A stretch of 64,000 nucleotides of DNA from positions 124,001 through 188,000 of the forward strand of contig JADJPK010000010.1 of NCBI GenBank assembly GCA_016713305.1, read 5' to 3'. Below the pieces are notes generated by a model. The model worked only from the letters and a program-made list of their open reading frames with translations. It made no database searches and had not been told where the DNA came from. The stretch comes from Betaproteobacteria bacterium (lineage in GTDB: Bacteria; Pseudomonadota; Gammaproteobacteria; Burkholderiales; Ga0077523). Positions within the stretch are counted from its first letter, which is position 1. The number at the start of each line of letters is the position of its first letter. A program made the translations under genes and the position numbers. Shown piece by piece: positions 1 to 9,168 of this stretch.

Positions 1-398
1 AGGTCGAATTCGGCGCGCAGGCGATCGAGCGTGTACTCCTCCGCCTTGTCCAGGCCATCGCCTCCCACCGCGAGGCGCCACTGCGCGGCCTCGACCTGCG
101 GAATGTTGGACAGGTGATAGCGGACGAAGAAGGCGTCGTTCGGTGTGAACGGCTCGCTGAAGGCGCGGGTGGGCGTCTCGAAGTTCGGCGGACGGTAGCT
201 GCGCTTGATGAGAGGCGCCTTGCCGGGAAGCGTGTCGAACAGGGCCGAGTCGCGAGCGCCCGCAGGCAGTGCGCCCGGTCCGGCAGGCGCCTGTGCCCGG
301 GCCGAGGGGGCCACGGCCAGCGCACCCAAGCCCGCCGCAGCCCGCAGCAAGCGGCGGCGCAGGGAACGTGCGGGAGTATGTCCGGAACCGTCTGTCAT
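1..398 (-). CDS. Sulfite-oxidase-family molybdopterin enzyme, N-terminal part (runs off the left edge)
   Basis: Only the first 132 codons are present. The protein opens with a twin-arginine leader (SLRRRLLRAAAGLGALAV, then an AxA-type site near residue 32), so the folded, cofactor-loaded enzyme is probably exported by Tat. The mature start contains PLIKRSYRPPNFETP, FTPNDAFFVRYHLSNIP and WRLAVGG, an arrangement I associate with periplasmic SorA/SoxC-type sulfite dehydrogenases and related molybdopterin-dependent oxidoreductases. The Mo-ligating cysteine would lie beyond the window. A partner cytochrome, if any, is also outside. It is the only gene here using the sulfite-oxidase type of Mo cofactor, which unlike the enzyme at 21-23 kb does not need MobA. 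Family assignment is good; the substrate is open. Confidence 0.75.
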   Translation of the reverse strand, partial: MTDGSGHTPARSLRRRLLRAAAGLGALAVAPSARAQAPAGPGALPAGARDSALFDTLPGKAPLIKRSYRPPNFETPTRAFSEPFTPNDAFFVRYHLSNIPQVEAAQWRLAVGGDGLDKAEEYTLDRLRAEFD

Positions 399-549
399 GC
401 GAAGGATTCTGACATCTTTCCCCGGATCAGGGAACGAAGCGCGCCGCCGACGCCCGCCCCCGGCTCGATAGTTCCGAGCGGATTCACGCGGCGGCTGGGG
501 ACTCCGATCGTTCCAACCGGAAAGCTCGCGACCGATCCGCGAGGATTCC

Positions 550-2232
550 CTAGAAAAGGGTTCCGGTCTTGCCCCTCGGATCGCCTTCGGCGGTCACCTC
601 GCCCGTGATCCGGTCGACGAACACGGCCTGCATGTTTCCCCAGCGGCGCTTGCCCTCCTGCACGGTGTGTCCCTTCGCGGCAAGCGATTGCACCCACGCT
701 GCGGGAAACTGCCCCGGCTCGATCTCGATCCGATCCGGCAGGAACTGATGGTGGTACCGCGGAATGCCCACCACGCGCGCGAGATCGACCTCCGGCCTCG
801 ACAGATGCTCGAGAATACCGAGCAGCACCATGGTGATGATGCGGGATCCGCCTGGGGTGCCGAACACCAGCACGCCGCGGTCGTCCTCCACGAAGGTCGG
901 GGACATGCTCGACAGCGGCCGCTTGCCCGGCGCAATGCTGTTCGCGGCCATTCCCGTCAGACCGTAGAGATTGCCGCCTGCGGGCGAGATGGCGAAGTCG
1001 TTCATCTCGTTGTTGAGCAGCACGCCCGTTTCGCCGGCAACCATGCCGGCACCGAACGGCGCATTGACGCTCAGTGTGGCGGCAACGCGATTCCCCCAGC
1101 GGTCGACGACCGAGAAGTGCGTCGTGTTGTCGCCCTCCCGTGACCGGCTGCCGGCGTCCAGCGCCGCACTGGGAGTCGCGCGGGCAGGGTCGATGTCCGC
1201 GGCCCGGCGTTCGGCGTAGGAACGGCTGTCCAGCAGTGCGTGCGGAACGGTCGCGAAGTCGACGTCGCCGAGATACCGTCCGCGATCCTGGTATGCCCTC
1301 CGCAGCGCCTCCACGACCAGGTGGACGCGGTCCGACTCGCTGCAGGCCGCAAGATCGTAGCGCTCGAGGATATGCAAGGTCTGGGACAGCGTCAGGCCGC
1401 CGCTCGAGGGCAGCGACGCCGTGACGATCGCGGCACCGCGATACCGGATGCGATGCGGCTCGCGCTCCAGCACCCGGTAGTTCGCGAGATCCGCCTCGGT
1501 CCAGATGCCTCCTGCGGAACGCACTGCGCGTACCAGCTCGCGAGCGACGCTGCCGGCATAGAACCCGTCCTCCGCGCTGCGCGCGAACGCGCGAAGTGTT
1601 TGTGCAAGGAGGGGCTGCCGGACCATGAAACCTTTCGAAGGCGCCTTGCCGGCGTCGAGGAACGTCGCGGCCGCGACGGGGTCGACGCGCAGCACGGATT
1701 CGCGCCACTGGGCGGCGCTCGCATAGCGCCCGTCCGCCTGATAGCCCTGCTCCGCATGCGTGATCGCAGGCGCGATCAGGTCGGCAAGCGGCCGGGACCC
1801 GTACTTTCGGGCCAGATGTGCAATGCCGGCGGGCAACCCCGGAATGGCGGCTGCGCGCGCGCCATCGAGGGAGGCCCTGGCGTCCACTTCACCGTTCTCC
1901 CGCAGGTACATGTCGCGAGTGGCTGCGGAGGGAGCGGTCTCGCGGGCATCGATCATGATGTCCCGACCGTCGGAGGCGCGGTGGATCAGGAAGAACCCGC
2001 CACCACCGAACCCGGAGGAGAACGGTTCGACCACCGCGAGCGTCGCGGCGACCGTCACCGCAGCGTCGAAGGCGTTCCCGCCCTTGGCCAGCACCGCCTC
2101 GCCGGCCTGCGTGGCAAGCGGATGCGCGGACGCGACGCCGTCGCGCTGCGCGGCGATCGCCTGAGTTCCCGCCAGGAGGAAGAGCGCGAGCCCGCCCAGG
2201 GCGCGCAGGAACTGTCTTCGATCGAATGTCAT
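550..2232 (-). CDS. ggt: Gamma-glutamyltransferase (exported)
   Basis: A 560-residue Ntn-hydrolase precursor, the usual length for gamma-glutamyltranspeptidase, which cleaves glutathione and other gamma-glutamyl compounds in the periplasm. The N-terminus DRRQFLRALGGLALFLLAG looks like a Tat or Sec leader ending near AIAA. GGT landmarks occur in order: GGNAFDAAVTVAATL, PFSSGFGGGGF, the autoprocessing site DNTTHFSVVD whose second Thr should be the nucleophile of the small subunit, then NNEMNDF, PLSSMSPT and GTPGGSRIIT. It lies 62 bases behind the RND permease on the same strand, so read-through is possible but the functions look unrelated. The ATG was chosen because it directly precedes the leader. 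No frame defect is seen. Confidence 0.92.
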   Translation of the reverse strand: MTFDRRQFLRALGGLALFLLAGTQAIAAQRDGVASAHPLATQAGEAVLAKGGNAFDAAVTVAATLAVVEPFSSGFGGGGFFLIHRASDGRDIMIDARETAPSAATRDMYLRENGEVDARASLDGARAAAIPGLPAGIAHLARKYGSRPLADLIAPAITHAEQGYQADGRYASAAQWRESVLRVDPVAAATFLDAGKAPSKGFMVRQPLLAQTLRAFARSAEDGFYAGSVARELVRAVRSAGGIWTEADLANYRVLEREPHRIRYRGAAIVTASLPSSGGLTLSQTLHILERYDLAACSESDRVHLVVEALRRAYQDRGRYLGDVDFATVPHALLDSRSYAERRAADIDPARATPSAALDAGSRSREGDNTTHFSVVDRWGNRVAATLSVNAPFGAGMVAGETGVLLNNEMNDFAISPAGGNLYGLTGMAANSIAPGKRPLSSMSPTFVEDDRGVLVFGTPGGSRIITMVLLGILEHLSRPEVDLARVVGIPRYHHQFLPDRIEIEPGQFPAAWVQSLAAKGHTVQEGKRRWGNMQAVFVDRITGEVTAEGDPRGKTGTLF

Positions 2233-2294
2233 GAATGCCTCTCCACCATGCGCGCCCACCGGCATTCGCCGCCTCGGGCTCTCAGGAATGCCGT

Positions 2295-5200
2295 TCAAGC
2301 CGCCGCGGTCTCCTTTCTCACCCGGAATGCGGCCGCATAGAGTGCGGGCAGGAACAGCAGCGTCAGGACGGTCGCCACGAACAGCCCGCCCATGATCGCG
2401 ACCGCCATGGGTCCCCAGAAGTTCGAACGCGACAGCGGGATCATCGCGAGGATCGCGGCGGCCGCCGTCAGCATGATCGGACGGAACCGCCTTACCGTCG
2501 CCTCGACGATGGCATCCCACGGCCGCGCGCCCTCGGCGATGTCCTGGTCGATCTGATCCACCAGGATGATCGAGTTGCGCATGATCATGCCCGATAGCGC
2601 GATGAAGCCCAGCATGGCCACGAAACCGAAGGGCATCCGGCTCACCAGGAGGAAGAGGCTCACCCCGATGATGCCCAGGGGCGCCGTCACGAGCACCAGC
2701 AGCGACTTGCGCACGTTCTGCAGGTGGATCATGAGCAGTGTCGTGACCACCAGCAGCATGAGCGGAAGCACCGCGTTCACCGACGCCTGCCCGTTGGCAC
2801 TCTCCTCGATGATGCCGCCCATCTCGATCCGGTAGCCCGGAGGCAGCTTCGCGCGGATCGCATCGAGTTGAGGATTGATCTTCTCGGAGACCTCGGCCGC
2901 CTGAATCGATCCGGCGACGTCGCCCTGCACCGTGATGGTGGGCAGGCGCTGGCGCCGCCAGATCACGCCTTCTTCCAGTTCGTAGTGAACCTTCGCGATC
3001 TGCGACAGCGGAATCCAGCGGTTGCTCTGCGTCGGGACGTTGATGTCGCCGATGGAATCCAGGCTCTTGCGTTCGTTCTCCTCCGCGCGCGCCAGTACCT
3101 CGATCAGCTTGTCGCGCTCGCGGAAATCCGTGATGTAGAAGCCGGACAGCACCGAGTGCAGGACACTGGACAGATCCTGCGTGCTCACGCCGATGAGACG
3201 CCTTGTTCTGGTCGATCTCCAGCTTGACCGTCTTCACCTTCTGGTTCCAGTCCAGGTGCACGCCCCGCATGTGGACGTTGCCGCGGATCACGGTTGCCAC
3301 TTCCTGAGCGATGCGCCGCAGTTCCGCGAAGTCCGTGCCCATCACCCGGAAGGCCACGGGATAGGCCACGGGCGGTCCGTTCTGCAACGGCATGACGCGG
3401 AAGCGCACACCCGTGTACTCGTTCTCGAGCAGGGTCACGAGCCTCGCCTGCAAGGCGTCGCGCACGTGGGCGTCCCGCGCCGTGATGACGAACTCGGCGA
3501 TGTTGGAACTGGCGAGCTGCTGATCGAGCGGGAGATAGAACCGCGGACTGCCTGCGCCGATGTAGGTGACGTATTTCTCCACATCCCCGTCGCGCGCCAG
3601 AACCGCTTCCAGACGCTTTGCCTCCGCCGCCGTCGCCGAGACCGACGCCCCTTCCGGCAGCCAGATGTCGACGATCAGTTCGGGACGGTTGGCGGATGGG
3701 AAGAACTGCTGCTGGACAAGACCGAACCCCGCCACGGCCAGAACGAACGCGAGCCCGGTGAGGGCCATCACGGTCTTGCGATAGGTCACGCACCACGTCA
3801 CCAGCCGGCGGAAGCCCCGGTAGAACGGACGCTGATAGACGTCCGGGTCGTGATCCGCCGAGGCCGAGGGTGCGGACCCGGCGCGCCGGAACAGGCGGCT
3901 CGCGATCCGCTTGCCCAGGCCCGGGGCGTGCCCGGTCTTGGCGTAGTCCGGCAACAGGTGATAACCCATGTACGGAATGAACAGCACCGCCACCACCCAC
4001 GACACCACCAGCGCGATGCACACGACCGCGAAGATGGAGAACGTGTACTCGCCGGCATCGGATTTCGCGAGGCCCACCGGGAGAAATCCGGCCGCCGTGA
4101 TCAGGGTGCCCGTGAGCATGGACGGCGCCGTCGACGTATACGCATAGGCGCCTGCCCGAAGCCGGTCCCATCCCTGCTCCATCTTGATGGCCATCATCTC
4201 CACCGCGATGATGGCATCGTCCACGAGCAGACCCAGCGCGATGATCAGCGCGCCGAGCGAGATCCGCTGCAGATCGATGCCGGCCACGCGCATGCACAGG
4301 AACGTCACGGCCAGCACCAGCGGAATGGACAGCGCCACCACGATGCCGGTGCGCCAGCCCAGCGAAAGAAAGCTCACGGCCAGCACGATCACGATCGCCT
4401 CGCCCAGAGTCTGCATGAACTCGTTGATGGAGCGCGACACGACCGTGGGCTGATCCGACACCTGATGCACTTCGATGCCGACCGGCAGCTCGCGCTTGAG
4501 GCGTCCCATGGTCTCGTCCAGCGCCTTGCCCATCGCGATGATGTCCCCGCCCTTGCGCATGGAGACGGCGAGGCCCATCGCAGGCTTGCCGTTGTAGTGC
4601 ATCACGATCTCCGGCGGGTCCACGTAGCCGCGCCGGACCTTCGCGATATCGCCCAGCCGGAACAGGCGTCCGTTCGCCTGGATGCCGATCTCGCGGATGC
4701 TCTCCACCGACTTGAAATCGCCCGACACCCGCACGTACACGCGGTCGTCCCGGGTCTCGAAGCTCCCCGCCGGCGTCATCTCGTTCTGCGATCTCAGCAC
4801 CGAGAAGATCGTCATGGGATCGATGCCCAGCGTCGCGAGCTTGCGGTGCGACATCTCGATCCAGATCTTCTCCTGCTGCTCGCCGAGCATCTCCACCTTG
4901 CCGACGTCCTTCACCTGCAGCAGGTCGCGCCGGACGTCCTCCACGTGGTCGCGCATCTCCGCGAAGGAATAGCCGTCCGAGGTGAACGCGTAGATGTTGC
5001 CGAAAGTGTCGCCGAACTCGTCATTGAAGAACGGCCCGCGCGCGCTGGCCGGCATGGTCTGTCGGATGTCGAAGATCTTCTTGCGTACCTGGTACCACGC
5101 GTTGGGCACCTCCTTCGGCGGAGTCTCGTCCTTGAGGTACACGAAGATCAGCGATTCGCCAGGGCGGGAAAAGCTGCGGGTGTAGTCGAGATAGGGTGTC

Positions 5201-5433
5201 TCCTGCAGCTTCTTCTCGATCCGCTCGGTGACCTCCTGTTCCACCTCGCGTGCCGTGGCGCCGGGCCAGAAGGTGCGGACGATCATGATCTTGAAGGTGA
5301 AGTCCGGATCTTCCGCCTGACCCAGCTTGAGATAGGACAACGCACCGGCCACGGCCAGCGCCACGATGAAATAGAGCACGAGCACCTGGTGCTCGAGCGC
5401 CCACTTCGAGAGATTGGGCCGGGTGGGGATCAT
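2295..5433 (-). CDS. RND efflux permease (AcrB/MdtB-like), frameshifted near 3200
   Basis: Inner-membrane proton-driven RND transporter of about 1045 residues. A first membrane helix at residues 13-35 is followed by a periplasmic porter domain; TM4 carries the proton-relay aspartates in GLLVDDAIIAVEMM (about 405-406); the second half repeats the pattern and ends in a helix-rich stretch after GIIGVSLFLLVSRMPFGF. Translation is continuous from 5433 to about 3200 (EIDQNKA) and resumes in another frame at LIGVSTQDLSSVL, so one base is extra or two are missing between about 3196 and 3202. Both halves align end to end with the family, which argues for an assembly error or a very recent lesion. Its ATG overlaps the adaptor stop (ATGA), so the two are translationally coupled. 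No outer-membrane channel gene is adjacent. Substrate unknown. Confidence 0.9.
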
Positions 5434-6530
5434 GGCGCCCGCGCGGCGAGGATGCGGATCTTCTCGTTGGCGAAGAGCTTCTGCACGCCGGCGCGGACGA
5501 TCGTGTCGCCGGGGTTGAGGCCCTGGGTCACCACCACGTGATCATCGGCGAACGCGCCCACCTTGACCGGACGCAGGTTGACCGTGGACGTCGCCGCATC
5601 GACGACCCACACGGCCGTGTCGTTGCCCTTCTGGAACAGCGCGGTCGAAGGAATGTGGATGGCGGACGCATCGGCGGTGCCGTCCAGGAACAGGTTGGCG
5701 GTCATCCCCAGCTGCACGTCGTCATCGGCGTCGACGATGGAGATCTTCGCCGTGTAGGTGCGCGTCACCGCGTCGGCGTTGGGCGCGAGTTCACGCAGTT
5801 TCCCGTTGTAGAGCTTCGACGGATTCGCCCACAGGCCTATCCGCAGCCGTTGCGACTTGCGAAACTCGCTCAGGCGGTTCTCGGGGATGTTGACGGCGAC
5901 TTCCTTCTGGCCGGGACGCGCCAGCCGGTAGACGGGCTGGGCCTTGTCCACGACCTGCCCCGCCTCCGCGAGCAGAGCCGTCACCACGCTGTCTTCGGTC
6001 GCGCGCAGTGTCGTGTAGTCGGCCTGGTTGCGGTTGAGTTCGACCTGCGCCTTCGCCTGCTCGAACTGCGCCGAGGCGACGTCGAGCGCCGCCTTGTGAC
6101 GGTCGAACTCGGCCGCGCTGATGAAACCCTGGCGGAACAGATCGGTGAACCGCGCGAAGTCGGCCTTGGCCTGCACATGATTCGCTCGCGCGGCCGTCAG
6201 CCCCTGCTGCGCGGCTTCGACGCCGAGACGCTGATCCGCCGGATCCAGGCGGGCGAGCACCTGGCCGCGCTTGACGGCATCGCCCACATCCACCAGGCGT
6301 TCGGTCATCTTGCCGCCGATCCGGAACGCCGCGGCCGTCTCGAAGCGGGCCCGGACATCACCGGTATAGGCGGCACTGGTCGTGCCGTTGCCGGGCTCGA
6401 TTCGGACCACATTCACCGCCCTGGGCGGTTCGGGAACCTTGTCAGGCCCCTTGCAGCCGGCGATCCCGCCGGCCAGGACCAATGCGACTGCGGCGCAGGC
6501 ATTGCGGCCTGCCCGTGGGCGAGTACTCAT
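5430..6530 (-). CDS. RND periplasmic adaptor (membrane fusion protein), lipoprotein
   Basis: A 366-residue HlyD/AcrA-type adaptor linking the RND permease to an outer-membrane channel. The leader ends in the lipobox AGGIAGC, so the mature protein should be lipid-anchored in the periplasm. Typical segments follow: a beta-barrel/lipoyl start (VRIEPGNGTTSAAYTGDVRA), a lipoyl half RGQVLARLDP, an alpha-helical hairpin (about 105-165), the second lipoyl half with VVTALLAEAGQVVDKAQP, and the C-terminal barrel. I chose the ATG at 6530 because GGAG sits about seven bases upstream; an in-frame ATG at 6542 has no proper ribosome site. The stop overlaps the permease start by four bases. TetR and its palindrome lie upstream on the same strand and probably control this unit. 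Confidence 0.9.
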   Translation of the reverse strand: MSTRPRAGRNACAAVALVLAGGIAGCKGPDKVPEPPRAVNVVRIEPGNGTTSAAYTGDVRARFETAAAFRIGGKMTERLVDVGDAVKRGQVLARLDPADQRLGVEAAQQGLTAARANHVQAKADFARFTDLFRQGFISAAEFDRHKAALDVASAQFEQAKAQVELNRNQADYTTLRATEDSVVTALLAEAGQVVDKAQPVYRLARPGQKEVAVNIPENRLSEFRKSQRLRIGLWANPSKLYNGKLRELAPNADAVTRTYTAKISIVDADDDVQLGMTANLFLDGTADASAIHIPSTALFQKGNDTAVWVVDAATSTVNLRPVKVGAFADDHVVVTQGLNPGDTIVRAGVQKLFANEKIRILAARAP

Positions 6531-6689
6531 GACGCACTCCATTTCTTCTATCGTTCATGCCGCCGCCCTGCCACGGGTGACGGCCGTTTCGTCCGGCCTG
6601 TCCGGCCTTTGCACGCGATCACCGGCGCCCGAACCCTGGCGGCGCCCGATCGCGGTACGTTCCGGAGATCGCGCTCCCCGGCGCAAGAG

Positions 6690-7379
6690 TCAGTTCGCGA
6701 CGCCGATTCTCCGTTGTGAAGCCCGCTGCGGCACGCCCGCGCGCGCTCTCATGCCGTCGAGGACCATGGAAAGGTGGATGGTCAGGTATTTCTCGGGCTC
6801 GATCGGCTGGCGGTCGCAAGCACCGAACGAGTGACGCCACAGAAGCAGGAAGACGAGGGGAGCGAGGATGAGCCGCGTGCCGTACACCGGATCCACAGGA
6901 GTGAATTCGCCCCGCACGATGCCCGTCTCCAGCACACCCTGCACGAGCGCGTATCCGCGACTGATCACTTCGGTGTAATAGAACTGAGCCAGATCGGGGA
7001 AATTCTTGGCCTCGGCGAACATCAGCTTGGGAATGCCGCCCAGCTGCGAAGTACCCACCTCGGACCACCACCCGAAGACGATCTTCTCGATGAGCTCGGC
7101 CATGGGGCCGGTGTGTTCCTCGACCGTCTTCTCCCCTCGCTGGATCGCCGGAATCAATCCGCCGCGGATGACGGCCTTGAAGAGGCTCTCCTTGGAATCG
7201 TAGTAGAGGTACAGCGTGCCCTTGCTGACGCCGGCCCGTTTGGCGACGTCGTCCAGGCGCGTCGCGGCATATCCCTTCTCCACGAAGATGTCGAGCGCCG
7301 CCGACAGAAGCTCCGCCGGTCGGGCTTCCTTGCGACGCGTCCAGCGCGTTTCCGCCCGGGTGGAGAGTGGAAGACACAA
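6690..7379 (-). CDS. TetR/AcrR-family repressor, TTG start
   Basis: A 229-residue TetR-type regulator. The N-terminal helix-turn-helix is clear (LLSAALDIFVEKGYAAT, VAKRAGVSKGTLYLYY) and is followed by a C-terminal ligand domain of the kind found in AcrR-like repressors of efflux pumps. The first usable codon is TTG at 7379; no ATG or GTG lies early enough to keep the DNA-binding domain. No ribosome site stands before it, so translation may be near-leaderless. A perfect inverted repeat lies just upstream (7391-7404). Orientation, next to the adaptor and permease, suggests that it represses both itself and the pump genes; the inducer is unknown. A start a few codons away cannot be excluded. Confidence 0.88.
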   Translation of the reverse strand: MCLPLSTRAETRWTRRKEARPAELLSAALDIFVEKGYAATRLDDVAKRAGVSKGTLYLYYDSKESLFKAVIRGGLIPAIQRGEKTVEEHTGPMAELIEKIVFGWWSEVGTSQLGGIPKLMFAEAKNFPDLAQFYYTEVISRGYALVQGVLETGIVRGEFTPVDPVYGTRLILAPLVFLLLWRHSFGACDRQPIEPEKYLTIHLSMVLDGMRARAGVPQRASQRRIGVAN

Positions 7380-7390
7380 TGGAGTAAGTA

Positions 7391-7404
7391 ACTGACCAGT
7401 CAGT
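7391..7404. promoter_or_regulatory. Candidate TetR operator (inverted repeat)
   Basis: ACTGAC-CA-GTCAGT is a perfect palindrome with 6-base arms and a 2-base spacer, 12 bases upstream of the TetR TTG start. The size and position match autoregulatory operators of TetR/AcrR repressors. Binding is inferred, not shown. Confidence 0.6.
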
Positions 7405-7736
7405 AATGTACGGTGCCCCCGCCTTGCCGGTCAATCCCCGGGGAGCTGTCCGATCGGCGGTTGCGACAGAGGCGGAGGCCGGGCCCCGAATTGTCCGGGC
7501 AACACGTGCCTTTGCCCGTATGTCCCTGTGCCTGGAATGTGCGCATGCAGCGGCCGCCGGCGGATTCGGACGTCCGGCCTGTCTCGCCATGCATTGCCAT
7601 CCCCGTCCGGGCAGCGTGACGGACTGGGCGGGCCGAACTGAATGACCCCGCGAAACCATGGGCGGGACCGGGAAGAGCGCTTGGGGTTCGGGAGTATCGT
7701 CCGCATATGGGGACCAGTTCCCGAGGAGTCGCTTCG
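7405..7736. other. Intergenic region between tetR and the AmmeMemoRadiSam genes
   Basis: This 332-base gap separates divergent units. Open frames here have no plausible protein features. GAGGAG about eight bases before 7737 is the ribosome site of the Memo-AMMECR1 gene. A weak -10-like TATCGT lies near 7695, but I see no convincing -35. No RNA gene or repeat was recognised. Confidence 0.5.
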
Positions 7737-9101
7737 ATGCAAAGCACTGTCCGCCCCGCCGCCGTGGCGGGGACCTTCTATCCCGCCGATCCCGCGTCGC
7801 TGCATCAGGCAGTGCGGAACTATCTCGACGAAGCCGAGCCTGCCGGGGCGCTTCCTCCCCCCAAGGCGCTCATCGTGCCCCATGCGGGCTATGTCTACTC
7901 CGGCCCGGTCGCGGCATCGGCGTACGCACGGCTGGCTCCGCTGAAGTCACGGATCCGCAAGGTCGTTCTTCTGGGCCCGACGCATCGGGTGGCTGTCAAA
8001 GGACTGGCGCTGCCGGGAGCCGACGCGTTCGCGACGCCGCTGGGGACCATTGCCATCGACGCGTCCGGTGTCGCGGCGCTCGGGGGGCTGCCCCAGGTGG
8101 TGGTGAGCCCGGCGGCACACGCGCTGGAGCATTCGCTCGAGGTGCACCTTCCCTTTCTGCAGGAGGTGCTGGACCAGTTCAACCTCCTGCCCCTGGCGGT
8201 GGGTGACGCCACCGCGTCGCAGGTCGCCGAGGTCCTCGAGAGACTCTGGGGCGGCGACGAGACGCTCATCGTGGTGAGTTCGGATCTGTCTCACTATCTG
8301 CCTTATGAGACCGCGCGCCGAGAGGATCAGTCGACCGTCCGCGGCATGCTAGCCTGCCGGACGGACATCGATCACATGCACGCGTGCGGTGCGACGCCCG
8401 TCAACGGCCTGCTCCTCGTGGCACAGCGCAAGGGGCTCGTGCCGAAGCTGCTGGACCTGCGCAACTCCGGTGACACGGCGGGCGACAAGTCTCGCGTGGT
8501 CGGTTACGCATCGATCGCATTTCACCAGGGACAGCCTCGCGGGGCCACCCCCGATGCGGGCGAGCGGGGAGCGGTCCTGCTGCGCCTCGCTCGCGCCGCG
8601 ATCTCGCGTCAACTGGGGGTTGCCGTTCCGGCTTCCGAGGATGCCGGATTTCTGCAGGAGCACGGCGCGACGTTCGTGACCCTCACGAAGAACGGGGAAC
8701 TGCGCGGCTGCATCGGCTCGCTGGAAGCGCATCGCAGTCTGCTGGAAGACGTGAAGAAGAACGCGCGTTCGGCCGCGTTCCTGGATCCACGCTTCAGCCC
8801 GCTGTCCCTGCGGGAACTGCATCAGGTGAAGGTGGAGGTGAGCCTGCTCACTCCACCCGTGCCGATGCGCTTCGGCAGCGAGGACGATCTGCTTTCCCAG
8901 CTGAATCCTCGCGAGGACGGCGTGATCCTGCGCCATGGCAGTCATCGCGCGACGTTCCTTCCCCAGGTGTGGGAGAGCCTGCCGGAACCGGCCAGCTTCC
9001 TGAGGCATCTCAAGCAGAAGGCCGGCCTTCCGGCGGACTTCTGGGCCGCGGACATCACCGTATCGCGCTACGGCGTGCAGAAATGGTCGGAGAGCGATTG
9101 A
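7737..9101 (+). CDS. Memo-AMMECR1 fusion (AmmeMemoRadiSam system proteins B and A in one chain)
   Basis: A 454-residue two-domain protein. Residues 1-265 are a Memo domain (extradiol-dioxygenase-like fold): RPAAVAGTFYPAD, PHAGYVYSGPVA with His49, LLGPTHR with His83, HSLEVHLPFLQ, SSDLSHY with His186, and CGATPVNG with Cys217, which match the conserved His/Cys cluster of MEMO1 homologues. Residues about 275-454 are an AMMECR1 domain with its hallmark ELRGCIGSLEA and DPRFSPLS. In many genomes these domains are separate genes beside a radical SAM enzyme, which is the next gene here, 67 bases downstream. The reaction catalysed is unknown. I chose 7737 over the in-frame ATG at 7707 because GAGGAG lies eight bases before it and the Memo motif begins at once. 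Confidence 0.93.
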   Translation: MQSTVRPAAVAGTFYPADPASLHQAVRNYLDEAEPAGALPPPKALIVPHAGYVYSGPVAASAYARLAPLKSRIRKVVLLGPTHRVAVKGLALPGADAFATPLGTIAIDASGVAALGGLPQVVVSPAAHALEHSLEVHLPFLQEVLDQFNLLPLAVGDATASQVAEVLERLWGGDETLIVVSSDLSHYLPYETARREDQSTVRGMLACRTDIDHMHACGATPVNGLLLVAQRKGLVPKLLDLRNSGDTAGDKSRVVGYASIAFHQGQPRGATPDAGERGAVLLRLARAAISRQLGVAVPASEDAGFLQEHGATFVTLTKNGELRGCIGSLEAHRSLLEDVKKNARSAAFLDPRFSPLSLRELHQVKVEVSLLTPPVPMRFGSEDDLLSQLNPREDGVILRHGSHRATFLPQVWESLPEPASFLRHLKQKAGLPADFWAADITVSRYGVQKWSESD

Positions 9102-9168
9102 GCAGGCGTCCGGAAGCCCCCATTTCCAGAAGGCTGAACGCATCGATTTCCAGCCGCAAAGGCCGCCC

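Noticed and set aside
1240..2340. Plus-strand open frame opposite ggt
   Set aside because: Shadow of an intact gamma-glutamyltransferase gene.
3181..5541. Long plus-strand open frame (786 codons) opposite the RND permease
   Set aside because: His/Arg/Asp-rich sequence with no domain, antisense to a well-conserved permease. It is a GC-bias shadow.
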